From contig CALCGX010000127.1 in NCBI GenBank assembly GCA_937901225.1, forward strand, positions 1 to 64,000: a stretch of 64,000 nt of DNA, given 5' to 3'. Position numbers and translations under genes: made by a program. The DNA comes from an uncultured Bacteroidales bacterium (GTDB lineage: Bacteria > Bacteroidota > Bacteroidia > Bacteroidales > Paludibacteraceae). Below the pieces are notes generated by a model. It ran no database searches. It saw only the letters and a list, made by a program, of their open reading frames with translations, and was not told the DNA's origin. Position 1 is the stretch's first letter. Each line of letters opens with the position of its first letter. Shown here in pieces: positions 25,101-33,810 of the stretch.

Positions 25101-25945
25101 TCACACAAGTATTTGATGGACGTCGTTCGAAAGATAATGGCCAAATCATGAATAATAAGCGTAAAATGGTTGCCAATCCAGTTATGCATTGTTGCGTGAT
25201 TGGTACAGGAAAAGACGAAGTGCTTTACACATACGATCGTGACTGCTCCAAAGGTACTGTATATGGTAATATCAATCAATACAATCTTGGAGAAGTAGAG
25301 GCATTGCCTTGGACTGCTGAACCAACTGCAATTTTCTACGATGATAAAGACAACTCTTTCATGGAAAATGCTTGTGGACAAATTGCATACGATCAACGAG
25401 GTGGCTTCTTCGTGAGTCAATATCGCTATAACTCTAGTTATGCAAAACCTGCATTGATTCACGTGAATGCAAAGGGTGTAGTGGATTTCAACATCTCTAA
25501 CAATGGAGTAGATGCTGCTCAACAAGGTGGTATGGCTGTGAATGCAGATGGTACATTGTTGGCAATGGGAACCGAACTCGGTATGGTGAAAGTTTGGGAG
25601 GTAGAGTACGATGCGAATGGAGCTCCTACTTTGACTGAGAAATACACCATCAACTGGGGTGAAGACAAAGGAGTAACCATGGGTATTGATTTCGATGCTG
25701 CGGGCAACTTGTATATTGTCTCTAACTCGAATGAGCGTTTGATGGTATATTCATTGCCTAATACCAATAATACCTATGCAACGCGTATCGCTTACCAATA
25801 TGTACCAAATGCTGTGGAAAATGTTGTAGCAGAAACTATCACACGTCCTGGTGTTTATACTTTGTTTGGTCAATATTTGGGAGAAAGTGAAAACGGATTG
25901 CCACATGGTGTATATATCATTAATGGTAAAAAAGTAATCAAATGA
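22175..25945 (+). CDS. Large N-acetylmuramoyl-L-alanine amidase with propeller domains
   Basis: The 1256-residue exported enzyme has four parts. Residues 20-130 are a TolB-like propeller segment (FWASVSPDEKHLVYVTARYG). Residues about 168-395 are an Amidase_3 zinc domain with H178 (NAGHGG), E205 (GYWESKSN), H282 (SIHSNA) and the likely catalytic E362 (SEGSF). Residues about 405-510 are a carboxypeptidase-regulatory-like beta domain. Residues 520-1215 are propeller repeats resembling the 18672-20144 protein. The C-terminus (GVYTLFGQYLG...GVYIINGKKVIK) resembles T9SS sorting sequences. It would cleave the amide between MurNAc and L-Ala. The stop overlaps the SusC start. The N-terminal segment is homologous to the separate gene at 62423-63250. 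Confidence 0.85.
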   Translation: MRKLALLFGLLFAVMLTAQTTVSIRDQKMEVNRNGETYVLAPNGDDASYFWASVSPDEKHLVYVTARYGTFVCDINGENVRSMGRMNAPKWLDNNHVSGMQEFYTGHDEIDYIRYISRNINSHDTRELSEIERTIFIAAENQRLAAAKERQMKRIAAKKQVTARTDLKGLKIYLNAGHGGYDSNDRSCWTVPVPETWSNPNGYWESKSNLTKALALEEMLKKAGATVIMSRRTNKSGVRDIEYYPGATAAEIAELKNGDDRDLSAIAEEANANDVDHFLSIHSNALNGQTNYLLMLYHGYNDQPTVAQSDKMAESSGNIQIQNPLTVWTSPKPLLRGDFTFYGDDMGLGVLRPLTVPGFLSEGSFHDYAPETHRLCNDDYCRLEALRMYQHFHKWFEAPLPQTATISGWVKSSNELVDVLGEPKFVYVKNSDDQWLPINGAKVELYKGTTKVAEKTTDNWYNGVFAFYDLTPGTYKLVVTKDKYATVTTEVTVKAEEIAGVKVRMKNIRLHLEDYPEQENDAVALDKYEFELVETLQAKSNNIVRALQRNGNYYVLANGEIKKSNADFSVTTAIPLPAGVEICDIAFTADDYLVAKAKDKGAFYTWDENLQNPTLLFEVASVKGNSFAVSGARWESTYYLGEGTNMHKIVYNEDTKKATVTTETAKEDLTGKQLMIMPQGTISTVYGASFLRYADRMYMVKPTGNSDAFQLYDVTDGIAKAKPASDVYPAIFTTDAPGTQTMAWVDGYTIHVATLANGYNLKHYQTLTSPVANVFAGEVEFDGKNFYFRLNEDATDVSLTIEKNNEVVRTHSWGALKKGLHKQSNPFWATAFDHFSIVATARAVSFPVKVSNDDEIFQFYAARGVAVDKTPTSPYFGRIYVSNSVAGQCIEGEATKYRNSSMGIFVLSNDFTDITNQGATGWLGGVEWGANNSSTNYQFALARPAVAPDGDVFVTSSSYTSAGVYIMNPAKPEATFTQVFDGRRSKDNGQIMNNKRKMVANPVMHCCVIGTGKDEVLYTYDRDCSKGTVYGNINQYNLGEVEALPWTAEPTAIFYDDKDNSFMENACGQIAYDQRGGFFVSQYRYNSSYAKPALIHVNAKGVVDFNISNNGVDAAQQGGMAVNADGTLLAMGTELGMVKVWEVEYDANGAPTLTEKYTINWGEDKGVTMGIDFDAAGNLYIVSNSNERLMVYSLPNTNNTYATRIAYQYVPNAVENVVAETITRPGVYTLFGQYLGESENGLPHGVYIINGKKVIK

Positions 25946-28900
25946 AACGATTAGCATTTCTATTCATCGCATTGGCTACCGTAGTGGTGGCCAATGCTGC
26001 TATCGTCACAGGCCAAGTAGCAGATGCTCAAGGCGAACCTTTGATAGGTGTGAGTGTAGTTGTAACTGGTACCTCTGAGGGTACGATCACTGATTTTGAT
26101 GGATTCTATACCATTGATGTGACTCCAGATGCACAACTGCAATTCTCCTACATGGGTTATACGACTGTCACTGAAAAGGTCAATAACCGTACAACCATTA
26201 ATGTCGTACTCAAAGAAGACACGCGTCTCTTGGATGAAGTGGTCGTAGTAGGTTATGATACTCAGCGCAAAGCCAATTTGACAGGTGCGGTAGGTTCTGT
26301 GAGTGTAGAAGATCAACTCGAAGGACGTCCGCTTGCCAACGTTGGTACGGGTATGCAAGGTGCAGTTGCAGGTCTTACAGTGACCAATTCTTCTGGTCGT
26401 TTGGGTGATACTCCTAAGTTCCGTATCCGTGGTGCTGTAGGTACATTGCTCAATGAGGGTGGTAGTCAACCGCTTATTCTTGTGGATGGTGTGGAGATTA
26501 GCGATATTTCAATGATTAATGCGGATGATATCAAAGAAATTTCCGTCTTGAAAGATGCTGCTTCATCCAGTATCTATGGTACACGTGCAGCATTCGGTGT
26601 AATCCTGATTACTACCAAATCGGGTAGTGGTGTAGATTCTAAATTCCGTGTAAACTACTCTAATAACTTCTCTTGGGCTACTCCTACAGCCTTACCTGAA
26701 ATCGCAAAATCATACATTGGTGCTGAGATGGCTTTGGAAGCGCGTAATCGTCGCGTACCAGGTACAACGCTGTTTACCAACTCTTGCGGTCTTGTATGGA
26801 ATGCTGAAGATATTGAGTATATGCGGGAATGGGAAAACGCATTTGGAAATGCTGATCTCGGATCAGAAATGGTTGAAGGACGCGATTTTATTATCAAATC
26901 AGGTGTTCCTCACTTCTGGAGAAGTTGGAATGCTGCGGATGAATATATCAATGATTTTTCATTCAGCCAACAGCACAATATGAGTTTTAGTGGTACTGCT
27001 GGAAAAACCAACTATTATATGGGTCTTAGTTATATGGGGCAAAATGGAGTTGTAAAAGTTAATCCAGACTCTTATAATCGTTTTTCTGTTAACTATTCTA
27101 CCGATACCGAAATCAAACCTTGGCTCAAGGTACGTAGCAAAGCACTCTATACGCGCACGAATTTGGAAACACCATTCAACTTCAATACGGCAAGTTACGA
27201 TGCGCTATACTACCTCTATCGTTGGCCCACCATCATGCCATATGGTACCTATGAGGGAGAACCTTTCCGTAACTCTGTGACAGAAACTGCTGCGGCAAAT
27301 ATGAATTCAGATGTTAAGGATTATATGCGTTTTTCCGTAGGCGCGACTTTCGTTTTAGGTATTCCTGATTTGACATTGGATGTCGATTATACATATAACC
27401 TTGATAACCAAAATATCACTCAACGTGGTGGTACTGTTGGTGGATGGGATTTCTGGAGTGGTAGCATGTCACTTGTAGATAACTGGGCTGCCACTGCTCG
27501 TAATAAAGTGGATAAATACCAATACAATCGCAACTACCATGCTGGTAATGCTGTACTTCGTTACAAACATACTTGGAACGATGCACATAGTTTGAATGTG
27601 TTTGGTGGTATGAATATTGAGTATAAAGAAGTGGACTACGTCAATGCTGAGAAACGTGACTTATTGGATCAAACGAAACCAGAAATTTCATTGGCTATTG
27701 GTGATAACTTTATTTATGGAAGTCATACATCGTGGGCTATCATGGGCTTTTTTGCGCGCGTGAACTATGCTTATAAAAATCGTTACCTCATTGAGTTGAA
27801 TGGTCGTTTTGATGGCTCTTCTCGCTTCCCAACCGACCAACAATGGGGCTTCTTCCCATCAGGTTCTCTTGGATGGGTGGCTAGCGAAGAGAATTTCTGG
27901 GAGGTACTTAATCCATATTGGAGTTTCCTCAAACTGCGTGCTTCTTATGGTTCGATTGGTAACCAAGATATTGGTGATAACCGATTCCGTGCTATCATGG
28001 CATCATCCAATAGTGGCTGGATTATGGGAGAGACGAATGTACTTACTTTCTCTATGCCAACTGCATTGGCAGATGGATTTACATGGGAAACCATCAAGAC
28101 TATCAATGGTGGTGTTGATATGCGTTTCTTTAATGACGATTTAGGTGTTAGTTTGGATGTATATCGCCGTATTAATGATGGTATGGTGGTGGGTGGTAGC
28201 GAAGTGCCAAGTACATTTGGTGCAACAGCTCCTTATGAAAATGCTGCGCAATTGACTACTAACGGTTGGGAATTAGGTATTGACTACCACCATCGTTTCT
28301 CCAATGGCTTACGCTTGAATGTATCGGCCAATGTGTCGGATGCGTTGACTATCGTTACGAAGCACCCTCGTAAAACAACCTCTGTGATTGATGGAAGCAA
28401 TTATGAGGGTAAAGTTTATGGCGAAATTTGGGGCTTCACCACCGATCGTCTCTTCCAAGAAAGCGACTTTGATGAAAACGGAAATTTGTTGCCAGGTATT
28501 GCTACACAAACCTATTTTGAGAATAGCGGTTACAAATACAAATATGGCCCAGGTGATGTGAAGTATATGGATTTAGATGGAAATGGTGAAATCAATTGGG
28601 GCGATAAGACTGTAGAGAATCATGGTGATTGGAGCCGCATTGGTAATGCAATCCCACGTTATGAATACAATTTCAAAATTGGTGTGGATTGGAAAGGTAT
28701 TGACCTCAACATCTTCTTCCAAGGTGTAGGTTCGCGCCAATACTGGGCTACTGGATCTATGATGATTCCAGGTTGGAACTTCTCTGAGGGTACATATTAT
28801 GCACACCAAACTGACTATTGGACTCCTGAGAATACGAATGCTTGGTATCCTCGTTTGGCAGAAACCAACCAACCTGGACAATATTCTGCATCTGGATTCA

Positions 28901-29181
28901 ACTTCTTGTGTCAAACACGTTATCTGTTAGATATGAGCTATCTTCGTCTCAAAAACATTACATTGGGATATAGCTTACCAGATAAAGTGTTAAAGAAAAT
29001 GCATTTTGAGAAGTTCCGCATTTATTTTAGTGCAGAGAATGTATGTGAGATTGATAAATTAGGTGATTTGCCTATTGATCCAGAAACTGCTACTTCATCT
29101 GGTGATGGTGGAGCGATGGGATTTGGACGTATTTATCCATTTACTCGTCAATTGAGTTGCGGTTTGCAAATATCACTTTAA
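25942..29181 (+). CDS. SusC/RagA-family TonB-dependent outer-membrane transporter
   Basis: The 1079-residue barrel has a signal peptide, a CarboxypepD_reg-like domain (residues about 20-95: VTGQVADAQGEPLIGVSV), a TonB-box-like stretch (LLDEVVVVGYDTQRK), a plug (LILVDGVEISDISMINADDIKEISVLKDAASSSIYG, quoted in parts: LILVDGVEI, SVLKDAASSSIYG) and a TonB-dependent barrel. It imports large ligands across the outer membrane together with SusD. It lacks an N-terminal STN domain, so it is not expected to signal through an anti-sigma factor. Its ATG overlaps the amidase stop (ATGA), an unusual direct coupling of a degradative enzyme to a SusC. Confidence 0.93.
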   Translation: MKRLAFLFIALATVVVANAAIVTGQVADAQGEPLIGVSVVVTGTSEGTITDFDGFYTIDVTPDAQLQFSYMGYTTVTEKVNNRTTINVVLKEDTRLLDEVVVVGYDTQRKANLTGAVGSVSVEDQLEGRPLANVGTGMQGAVAGLTVTNSSGRLGDTPKFRIRGAVGTLLNEGGSQPLILVDGVEISDISMINADDIKEISVLKDAASSSIYGTRAAFGVILITTKSGSGVDSKFRVNYSNNFSWATPTALPEIAKSYIGAEMALEARNRRVPGTTLFTNSCGLVWNAEDIEYMREWENAFGNADLGSEMVEGRDFIIKSGVPHFWRSWNAADEYINDFSFSQQHNMSFSGTAGKTNYYMGLSYMGQNGVVKVNPDSYNRFSVNYSTDTEIKPWLKVRSKALYTRTNLETPFNFNTASYDALYYLYRWPTIMPYGTYEGEPFRNSVTETAAANMNSDVKDYMRFSVGATFVLGIPDLTLDVDYTYNLDNQNITQRGGTVGGWDFWSGSMSLVDNWAATARNKVDKYQYNRNYHAGNAVLRYKHTWNDAHSLNVFGGMNIEYKEVDYVNAEKRDLLDQTKPEISLAIGDNFIYGSHTSWAIMGFFARVNYAYKNRYLIELNGRFDGSSRFPTDQQWGFFPSGSLGWVASEENFWEVLNPYWSFLKLRASYGSIGNQDIGDNRFRAIMASSNSGWIMGETNVLTFSMPTALADGFTWETIKTINGGVDMRFFNDDLGVSLDVYRRINDGMVVGGSEVPSTFGATAPYENAAQLTTNGWELGIDYHHRFSNGLRLNVSANVSDALTIVTKHPRKTTSVIDGSNYEGKVYGEIWGFTTDRLFQESDFDENGNLLPGIATQTYFENSGYKYKYGPGDVKYMDLDGNGEINWGDKTVENHGDWSRIGNAIPRYEYNFKIGVDWKGIDLNIFFQGVGSRQYWATGSMMIPGWNFSEGTYYAHQTDYWTPENTNAWYPRLAETNQPGQYSASGFNFLCQTRYLLDMSYLRLKNITLGYSLPDKVLKKMHFEKFRIYFSAENVCEIDKLGDLPIDPETATSSGDGGAMGFGRIYPFTRQLSCGLQISL

Positions 29182-29211
29182 TTGTTGAATCCTTTATATT
29201 TAGAATAAAAT

Positions 29212-30993
29212 ATGAAAAAGATATTATTATTGTCACTTACAGTACTGTTGATGTGCACTTTGGTTGGTTGCGAGGATTTTCTCAACCAACCTCCTTATGA
29301 TGATTTTACAGATGCAGAGTATTGGAAAAATGAAGATCAAGCTCGTACATTTATGTATGGCTTCTATACATCAATCTTCTCTGGTTATGGTTCTGGTGCT
29401 TCACATGGGCAATTCTTAATGGGGCAAACATCCAACGATGATTTTGCTTCGGATGTTGAGCAACAAGATTTGACTCCGCTGGTAATACCTGAGGCTGATG
29501 GTTCTTGGAGTTTTACTAATATCCGCAAAGCGAATTACGTATTAGAGAATATTGATCGCATTGATGCTAATGCTGCGGCCAAAAATCACTGGCGTGGTGT
29601 AGCGCGTTTCTTCCGTGCTTGTTATTATAGCAACCTCGTGTTCCGTTATGGTGATGTGCCTTGGTATGATCGTGTGCCTGCATTGAGCGATAATGATTAT
29701 CTCTACAAGGATCGTGATTCACGCACGTTTGTAGATTCTTGCATCATGGCAGATTTCCAATATGCAATGGATAGTGTGCGTGCGAATGATGGTAACTTGC
29801 AAATCAATAAGTATGTGGTAGCAGCAATGGCATCACGACTTCTTTTGCGCGAAGGAACATTCCTCAAATACCATAATTTAGATCAAGCCATGGCAGAGCA
29901 ATGCCTTACGATGGCTAAGAATGCAGCAGAATTAGTAATGAAGTCGGGCAAGTATGCTGTTGCATCATCCTATAAGAACCTCTTTGTGAGCGAAGATCTG
30001 AGTACGAATCCTGAGATTATTATGTATCGTCAGTATGAGGATGGTTTATTAGCGCACTCTACACTAGCATATTCTTATACCGAAGCACAAGCTGGTTTGA
30101 GCAAATCCCTCGCAGAGGATTTTGTGAATGCCAACGGCTTGCCTATATACGCTGAAAATGCGAAATGGTTAGCGAAAACGAGTGAAGACTTCTTTGCTAA
30201 TCGTGACCCTCGTCTTGCAATGTGCATTCGCAATCATTATTGTATCAAAGGAGAGAGCCTTACTCCGTTCTCATATGCACTCTCTGGATATGCATGGAAT
30301 AAGTTTATGGATGATAGCAAGGCTGGAGAGAAAAATCCTACATGGGCAAGAGAAAAGAATACTACCGATGCACCTTGCGTGCGCTATGCTGAGGTATTGC
30401 TCAACTATGTGGAAGCTGCATATGAATTGCATCTTATGTCTAAATACACCTTTACACAAGCTGATTTGGATAAGTCAATCAATCTCATTCGTGCGCGTGC
30501 AGATGTGAACTTGCCTGCATTGCAAATGTTGGGTGATCAACCTGCTATAAACGGTGTAGCATTTGATGATCCTAAACGCCTGCAAATAGAGCAAAAAGCC
30601 AATGATGGTAAATTGATTACCCCATCTTTACTTTGGGAAATTCGTCGTGAACGACGTGTGGAATTATGTTTGGAAGGCTTCCGTCTCAACGACCTCAAGC
30701 GTTGGTGCAAGTTGGATTATATGTGGAATGAATGTAATCCAGATATTCGCTATGGTGCATACATTCGTGTAAGCGACTACAAGAATAAGGATAAAGAGAT
30801 TATCCTTGCAGGTAAGGTAGATCCACTCACCAACGATACTGTGACCAAAGAGGGGTATATTTTGCGTAATACTTTAGGAAAGCGTAATCGTCCAATTAAG
30901 CGTAATTATATCAATCCTATTCCTTCGGGACAAATTACGTTATACAAATCCAAAGGATATACATTGTCTCAAAATACAGAATGGGGTTGGTAA
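29212..30993 (+). CDS. SusD/RagB-family surface nutrient-binding lipoprotein
   Basis: A 593-residue lipoprotein (signal VLLMCTLVGC, then EDFLNQPPYDDF, the classic SusD start). TPR-like helices carry RGVARFFRACYYSNLVFRYG, and the C-terminal RagB domain has LLWEIRRERRVELCLEGFR. It caps the SusC barrel and binds the substrate at the cell surface. It is located 30 bp after susC. Ligand choice cannot be read from the sequence; the surrounding genes point to peptidoglycan fragments. Confidence 0.93.
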   Translation: MKKILLLSLTVLLMCTLVGCEDFLNQPPYDDFTDAEYWKNEDQARTFMYGFYTSIFSGYGSGASHGQFLMGQTSNDDFASDVEQQDLTPLVIPEADGSWSFTNIRKANYVLENIDRIDANAAAKNHWRGVARFFRACYYSNLVFRYGDVPWYDRVPALSDNDYLYKDRDSRTFVDSCIMADFQYAMDSVRANDGNLQINKYVVAAMASRLLLREGTFLKYHNLDQAMAEQCLTMAKNAAELVMKSGKYAVASSYKNLFVSEDLSTNPEIIMYRQYEDGLLAHSTLAYSYTEAQAGLSKSLAEDFVNANGLPIYAENAKWLAKTSEDFFANRDPRLAMCIRNHYCIKGESLTPFSYALSGYAWNKFMDDSKAGEKNPTWAREKNTTDAPCVRYAEVLLNYVEAAYELHLMSKYTFTQADLDKSINLIRARADVNLPALQMLGDQPAINGVAFDDPKRLQIEQKANDGKLITPSLLWEIRRERRVELCLEGFRLNDLKRWCKLDYMWNECNPDIRYGAYIRVSDYKNKDKEIILAGKVDPLTNDTVTKEGYILRNTLGKRNRPIKRNYINPIPSGQITLYKSKGYTLSQNTEWGW

Positions 30994-31047
30994 TCCTAAT
31001 GTGAGTAAACTTAATAAAAATAATAGAACTAATTTTAATTATCAATC

Positions 31048-32823
31048 ATGAAAAAGAATTTATTTTTCCTCAGTATGGCGGTCTTGAGCATGCTGATGGT
31101 TGGTTGTAGTGAACCAGAACAACAAGTCGGTGAAGCTTTGATTAAGAATATCTCTATCAAAAATACCACTTGTCAAGGCAAAGTAGATAATACAGCTTTT
31201 ACAGTTGTATTTGATGAAGTTCCTGCTGAGACACCAGTTGAAGCATTGCAATTTGATGGTAAATACTCATTAGGAGCAAGTTTGGAGAAAAAAGAATATG
31301 ACTTCAGTAAGGGCTCATCTGAAGATGGTAAGCAATATATTGGTACAATTACAGTTGTAAATGGTACTGTATCGCAAGAATATCAGGTAACGCTTAATCT
31401 AACTGATCCTACATCAGATCCTAAATTGGTCAAATTAGTGATGCAAAAGGCAGATGGAACAAATGTTGATGCACGTGTGTTGGCTGATGCAGAACCATTA
31501 GCCGTTGCACTAAATATGGAGGATGCTGATGAAGCTACTTTTGTAAGTGTTGAACTATATCCTGCACGTGCTTCATATTCTTTTACAGAGGCTATTGATG
31601 GTAAGATAACCAAAGATAATCCTGGTCAATTGGTAGTAGAGTTTATGGGAAGAAAATCATTCTATAACATTACTTTTGCAGCAGCTCCAGCACCAGGTGC
31701 AGACCTTACATCACCAATTATACATGATTTTTCTGTAACAACGGAGAATACATATGTTGATTTTACAACCCTTACAGAGGGTGCTCTAAATACTCGAGGT
31801 TCGGACTTTGATGGAGAGCATGTGCTGATTGTTTCTCGTTCTGACAATGCAACTCCTACCCATCACCTCTTGAAAGTAAGCGATTTACTCAATGGAACAA
31901 TCTCTCCAATTGAATTAAGCAAAGAGGGTATAGGTAATGCAGAAACAGATATGTTTGTTGTTAGCGCAGGTCGTTTAAGCCATGGACATATCTATGTATG
32001 TAACCTTGCAACTGCTTTGGGTGATGGACATACATTGAAAGTATATCACTATGCGGATGCAACTGCTACTCCCGATGTTTGGGAATGGGATGGAACAGGT
32101 TTGGTTGATTTGAATGGTGAGGAAACATTTGTAGTACCTCGTTTAGGTGATAATATGTCTATTAACTTGGATGAGAATGGTAATGGCTATGCGTTCTTCT
32201 GCGGACAGGAGGCTTCTGCGGAACGTATCTATCGTATAGATGTTGCTAACTTCAACGAATTTTCCAATCCAACTGAAATTACTCTAGAAGAGGCTTTCCT
32301 ATATTATGGTTATGTAAATCAAGTGGATGAAGATCGTTATTTGTTGACGAGTCACTATATGCTTTCGACATGGTTGATTGATAAGGATGGTAATCCACTT
32401 GTGTATATAGATTTCCAATCTACAGCAGCTGGTTTAAAACCACACACAGGAGTTGATCCTCATGTTGTGAAGTACAATGGCGGTTATTACCTTATCTTTG
32501 CTTCTCCTTATAACAATACGAAACGTCTTGGCGTTGGTCCAGCTTTATATATGATTGATATTACCGAAGGCACTCAAGTAGATATTCAAACTGCCTTGCA
32601 AAATTTATCGGACACTTTGTGGTTTGATGAAGAAGGTATATGGGAACCTGATTTCCATTACTCATTAGATGTACTAAATATGGAAGCGGAACCGGCATCT
32701 CGTAAAACTGTTGCTGCTTGCGCAGCACAATGTAATGCTGCTGTCGTAAATGGTAAATTATTAGTGTATGCAGCAGCCGTTGGTGCTGGCTTTACTATCT
32801 TAGAGTTTTCTCCTGCGAAATAA
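31048..32823 (+). CDS. Surface lipoprotein with beta-propeller-like domain (SusE/SusF position)
   Basis: A 591-residue lipoprotein (signal LSMLMVGC followed by SEPEQQ). The first 220 residues form two beta-sandwich-like domains with DUF5018-like features (IKNTTCQGKVDNTAFTVVF). The rest looks like a propeller (HVLIVSRSDN, GNGYAFFCGQ, VVKYNGGYYLIFASPYN), again recalling DUF4623-type proteins. Its place directly after susD is where SusE/SusF-like surface glycan-binding proteins are found, so a ligand-binding role is inferred. A strong hairpin follows at 32844-32872. Confidence 0.6.
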   Translation: MKKNLFFLSMAVLSMLMVGCSEPEQQVGEALIKNISIKNTTCQGKVDNTAFTVVFDEVPAETPVEALQFDGKYSLGASLEKKEYDFSKGSSEDGKQYIGTITVVNGTVSQEYQVTLNLTDPTSDPKLVKLVMQKADGTNVDARVLADAEPLAVALNMEDADEATFVSVELYPARASYSFTEAIDGKITKDNPGQLVVEFMGRKSFYNITFAAAPAPGADLTSPIIHDFSVTTENTYVDFTTLTEGALNTRGSDFDGEHVLIVSRSDNATPTHHLLKVSDLLNGTISPIELSKEGIGNAETDMFVVSAGRLSHGHIYVCNLATALGDGHTLKVYHYADATATPDVWEWDGTGLVDLNGEETFVVPRLGDNMSINLDENGNGYAFFCGQEASAERIYRIDVANFNEFSNPTEITLEEAFLYYGYVNQVDEDRYLLTSHYMLSTWLIDKDGNPLVYIDFQSTAAGLKPHTGVDPHVVKYNGGYYLIFASPYNNTKRLGVGPALYMIDITEGTQVDIQTALQNLSDTLWFDEEGIWEPDFHYSLDVLNMEAEPASRKTVAACAAQCNAAVVNGKLLVYAAAVGAGFTILEFSPAK

Positions 32824-32843
32824 TCAACTATAACAACATTATG

Positions 32844-32872
32844 CATAGAGGCTGCGTGCAGCAGCCTCTATG
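32844..32872 (+). terminator. Hairpin between the surface lipoprotein and FGE-like genes
   Basis: Perfect 12-bp arms CATAGAGGCTGC / GCAGCCTCTATG with a 5-base loop. The run that follows (TTGTAAC) is poor in T, so it may be a weak terminator or an mRNA-stabilizing stem within the locus. Confidence 0.6.
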
Positions 32873-32905
32873 TTGTAACTGTAAACAACAGAAAATACTC
32901 ATAAT

Positions 32906-33784
32906 ATGAGAAAAGGTCTCTTATCGCTCATCTTGTTTCTATTGGCAACAATACTTTCAGCCCAAAACATAATGAAAGTGTGGAGCAACGATACACTTAT
33001 TGAATTTGATATATCTACGATAGATAGCATTACATTTGAAGTCAAAACAGAATATGTAGGAGTATTTTCTGTAGCAAACAATAAAAGGGTTGCTTTTGCG
33101 CCGGGCAACTTGCAATACATTCCTACAGCAGATACTTGGCTCTTTGCTGCTAATCAGTACGATTATATTGGTACACGCAATATGGTCAATCAAGCGTTTG
33201 CCGATACAATAGATTTATTTGCTTGGAGCACAGATACCGACCCTTCTACCGCATGGGGTGTGACCTTAGAGGATGATAACAACCTCTATGCGGGTAATTT
33301 CGTAGATTGGGGCACTACTATTGGTGATGGCAATACATGGCGTACACTTACGTCTGCAGAGTGGGAATATATGCGTGCTAAGCGTCCTAATGCTTCCAAA
33401 CTCATTGGAGTTGGTTCAATCAATGGCATACATGGATTAATTCTCCTTCCTGATGGCTGGATTGCTCCAGATGGTATTACTTTTAAAAGTGGATACAGCG
33501 ACAAGGAGTATAGTGCTATTGCTTTTGAAGAGTACCAATCCTTTACCATCGAACAGTGGAATACGATGCAAGCTGCGGGTGCAGTCTTCTTGCCTTGTGC
33601 TGGCTTCCGATTGGGGACTTCGTTAGCATATATGCAAATGGCAGGATTGTATTGGACTTCCTCGCCACATGCAGCATATGGTCCACAGTTTGCTAGTTAC
33701 TTCCTCTTTATGTGCGATGGCGCAGGTATTGGATACGACACGCGTAGTGGCGGCAATGCAGTACGATTGGTTAAGGACTTGTAA
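32906..33784 (+). CDS. Secreted FGE/C-type-lectin-fold protein
   Basis: A 292-residue exported protein (signal to about residue 20). A short N-terminal strand region (MKVWSNDTLIEFDISTIDSI) is common in Bacteroidota surface proteins. It is followed by a domain with WRTLTSAEWEYMRAKRPN, ILLPDGW and a C-terminal GLYWTSSPH...GNAVRLVKD pattern. This pattern is that of the formylglycine-generating-enzyme-like/major paralogous lectin fold. The paired cysteines of true FGE are absent, so a binding function is more likely than sulfatase activation. It could be an accessory glycan-binding protein of the locus. Confidence 0.6.
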   Translation: MRKGLLSLILFLLATILSAQNIMKVWSNDTLIEFDISTIDSITFEVKTEYVGVFSVANNKRVAFAPGNLQYIPTADTWLFAANQYDYIGTRNMVNQAFADTIDLFAWSTDTDPSTAWGVTLEDDNNLYAGNFVDWGTTIGDGNTWRTLTSAEWEYMRAKRPNASKLIGVGSINGIHGLILLPDGWIAPDGITFKSGYSDKEYSAIAFEEYQSFTIEQWNTMQAAGAVFLPCAGFRLGTSLAYMQMAGLYWTSSPHAAYGPQFASYFLFMCDGAGIGYDTRSGGNAVRLVKDL

Positions 33785-33810
33785 TACAATAGGCATCAAA
33801 AACTAGTTAT

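Noticed and set aside
22175..25945. Frameshifted or mis-assembled fusion of amidase and propellers
   Set aside because: The frame is continuous over 1256 codons with sensible domain borders and a typical C-terminal tag, and the downstream start overlaps cleanly.
32906..33784. True formylglycine-generating enzyme
   Set aside because: No active-site cysteine pair and no sulfatase gene in the window.
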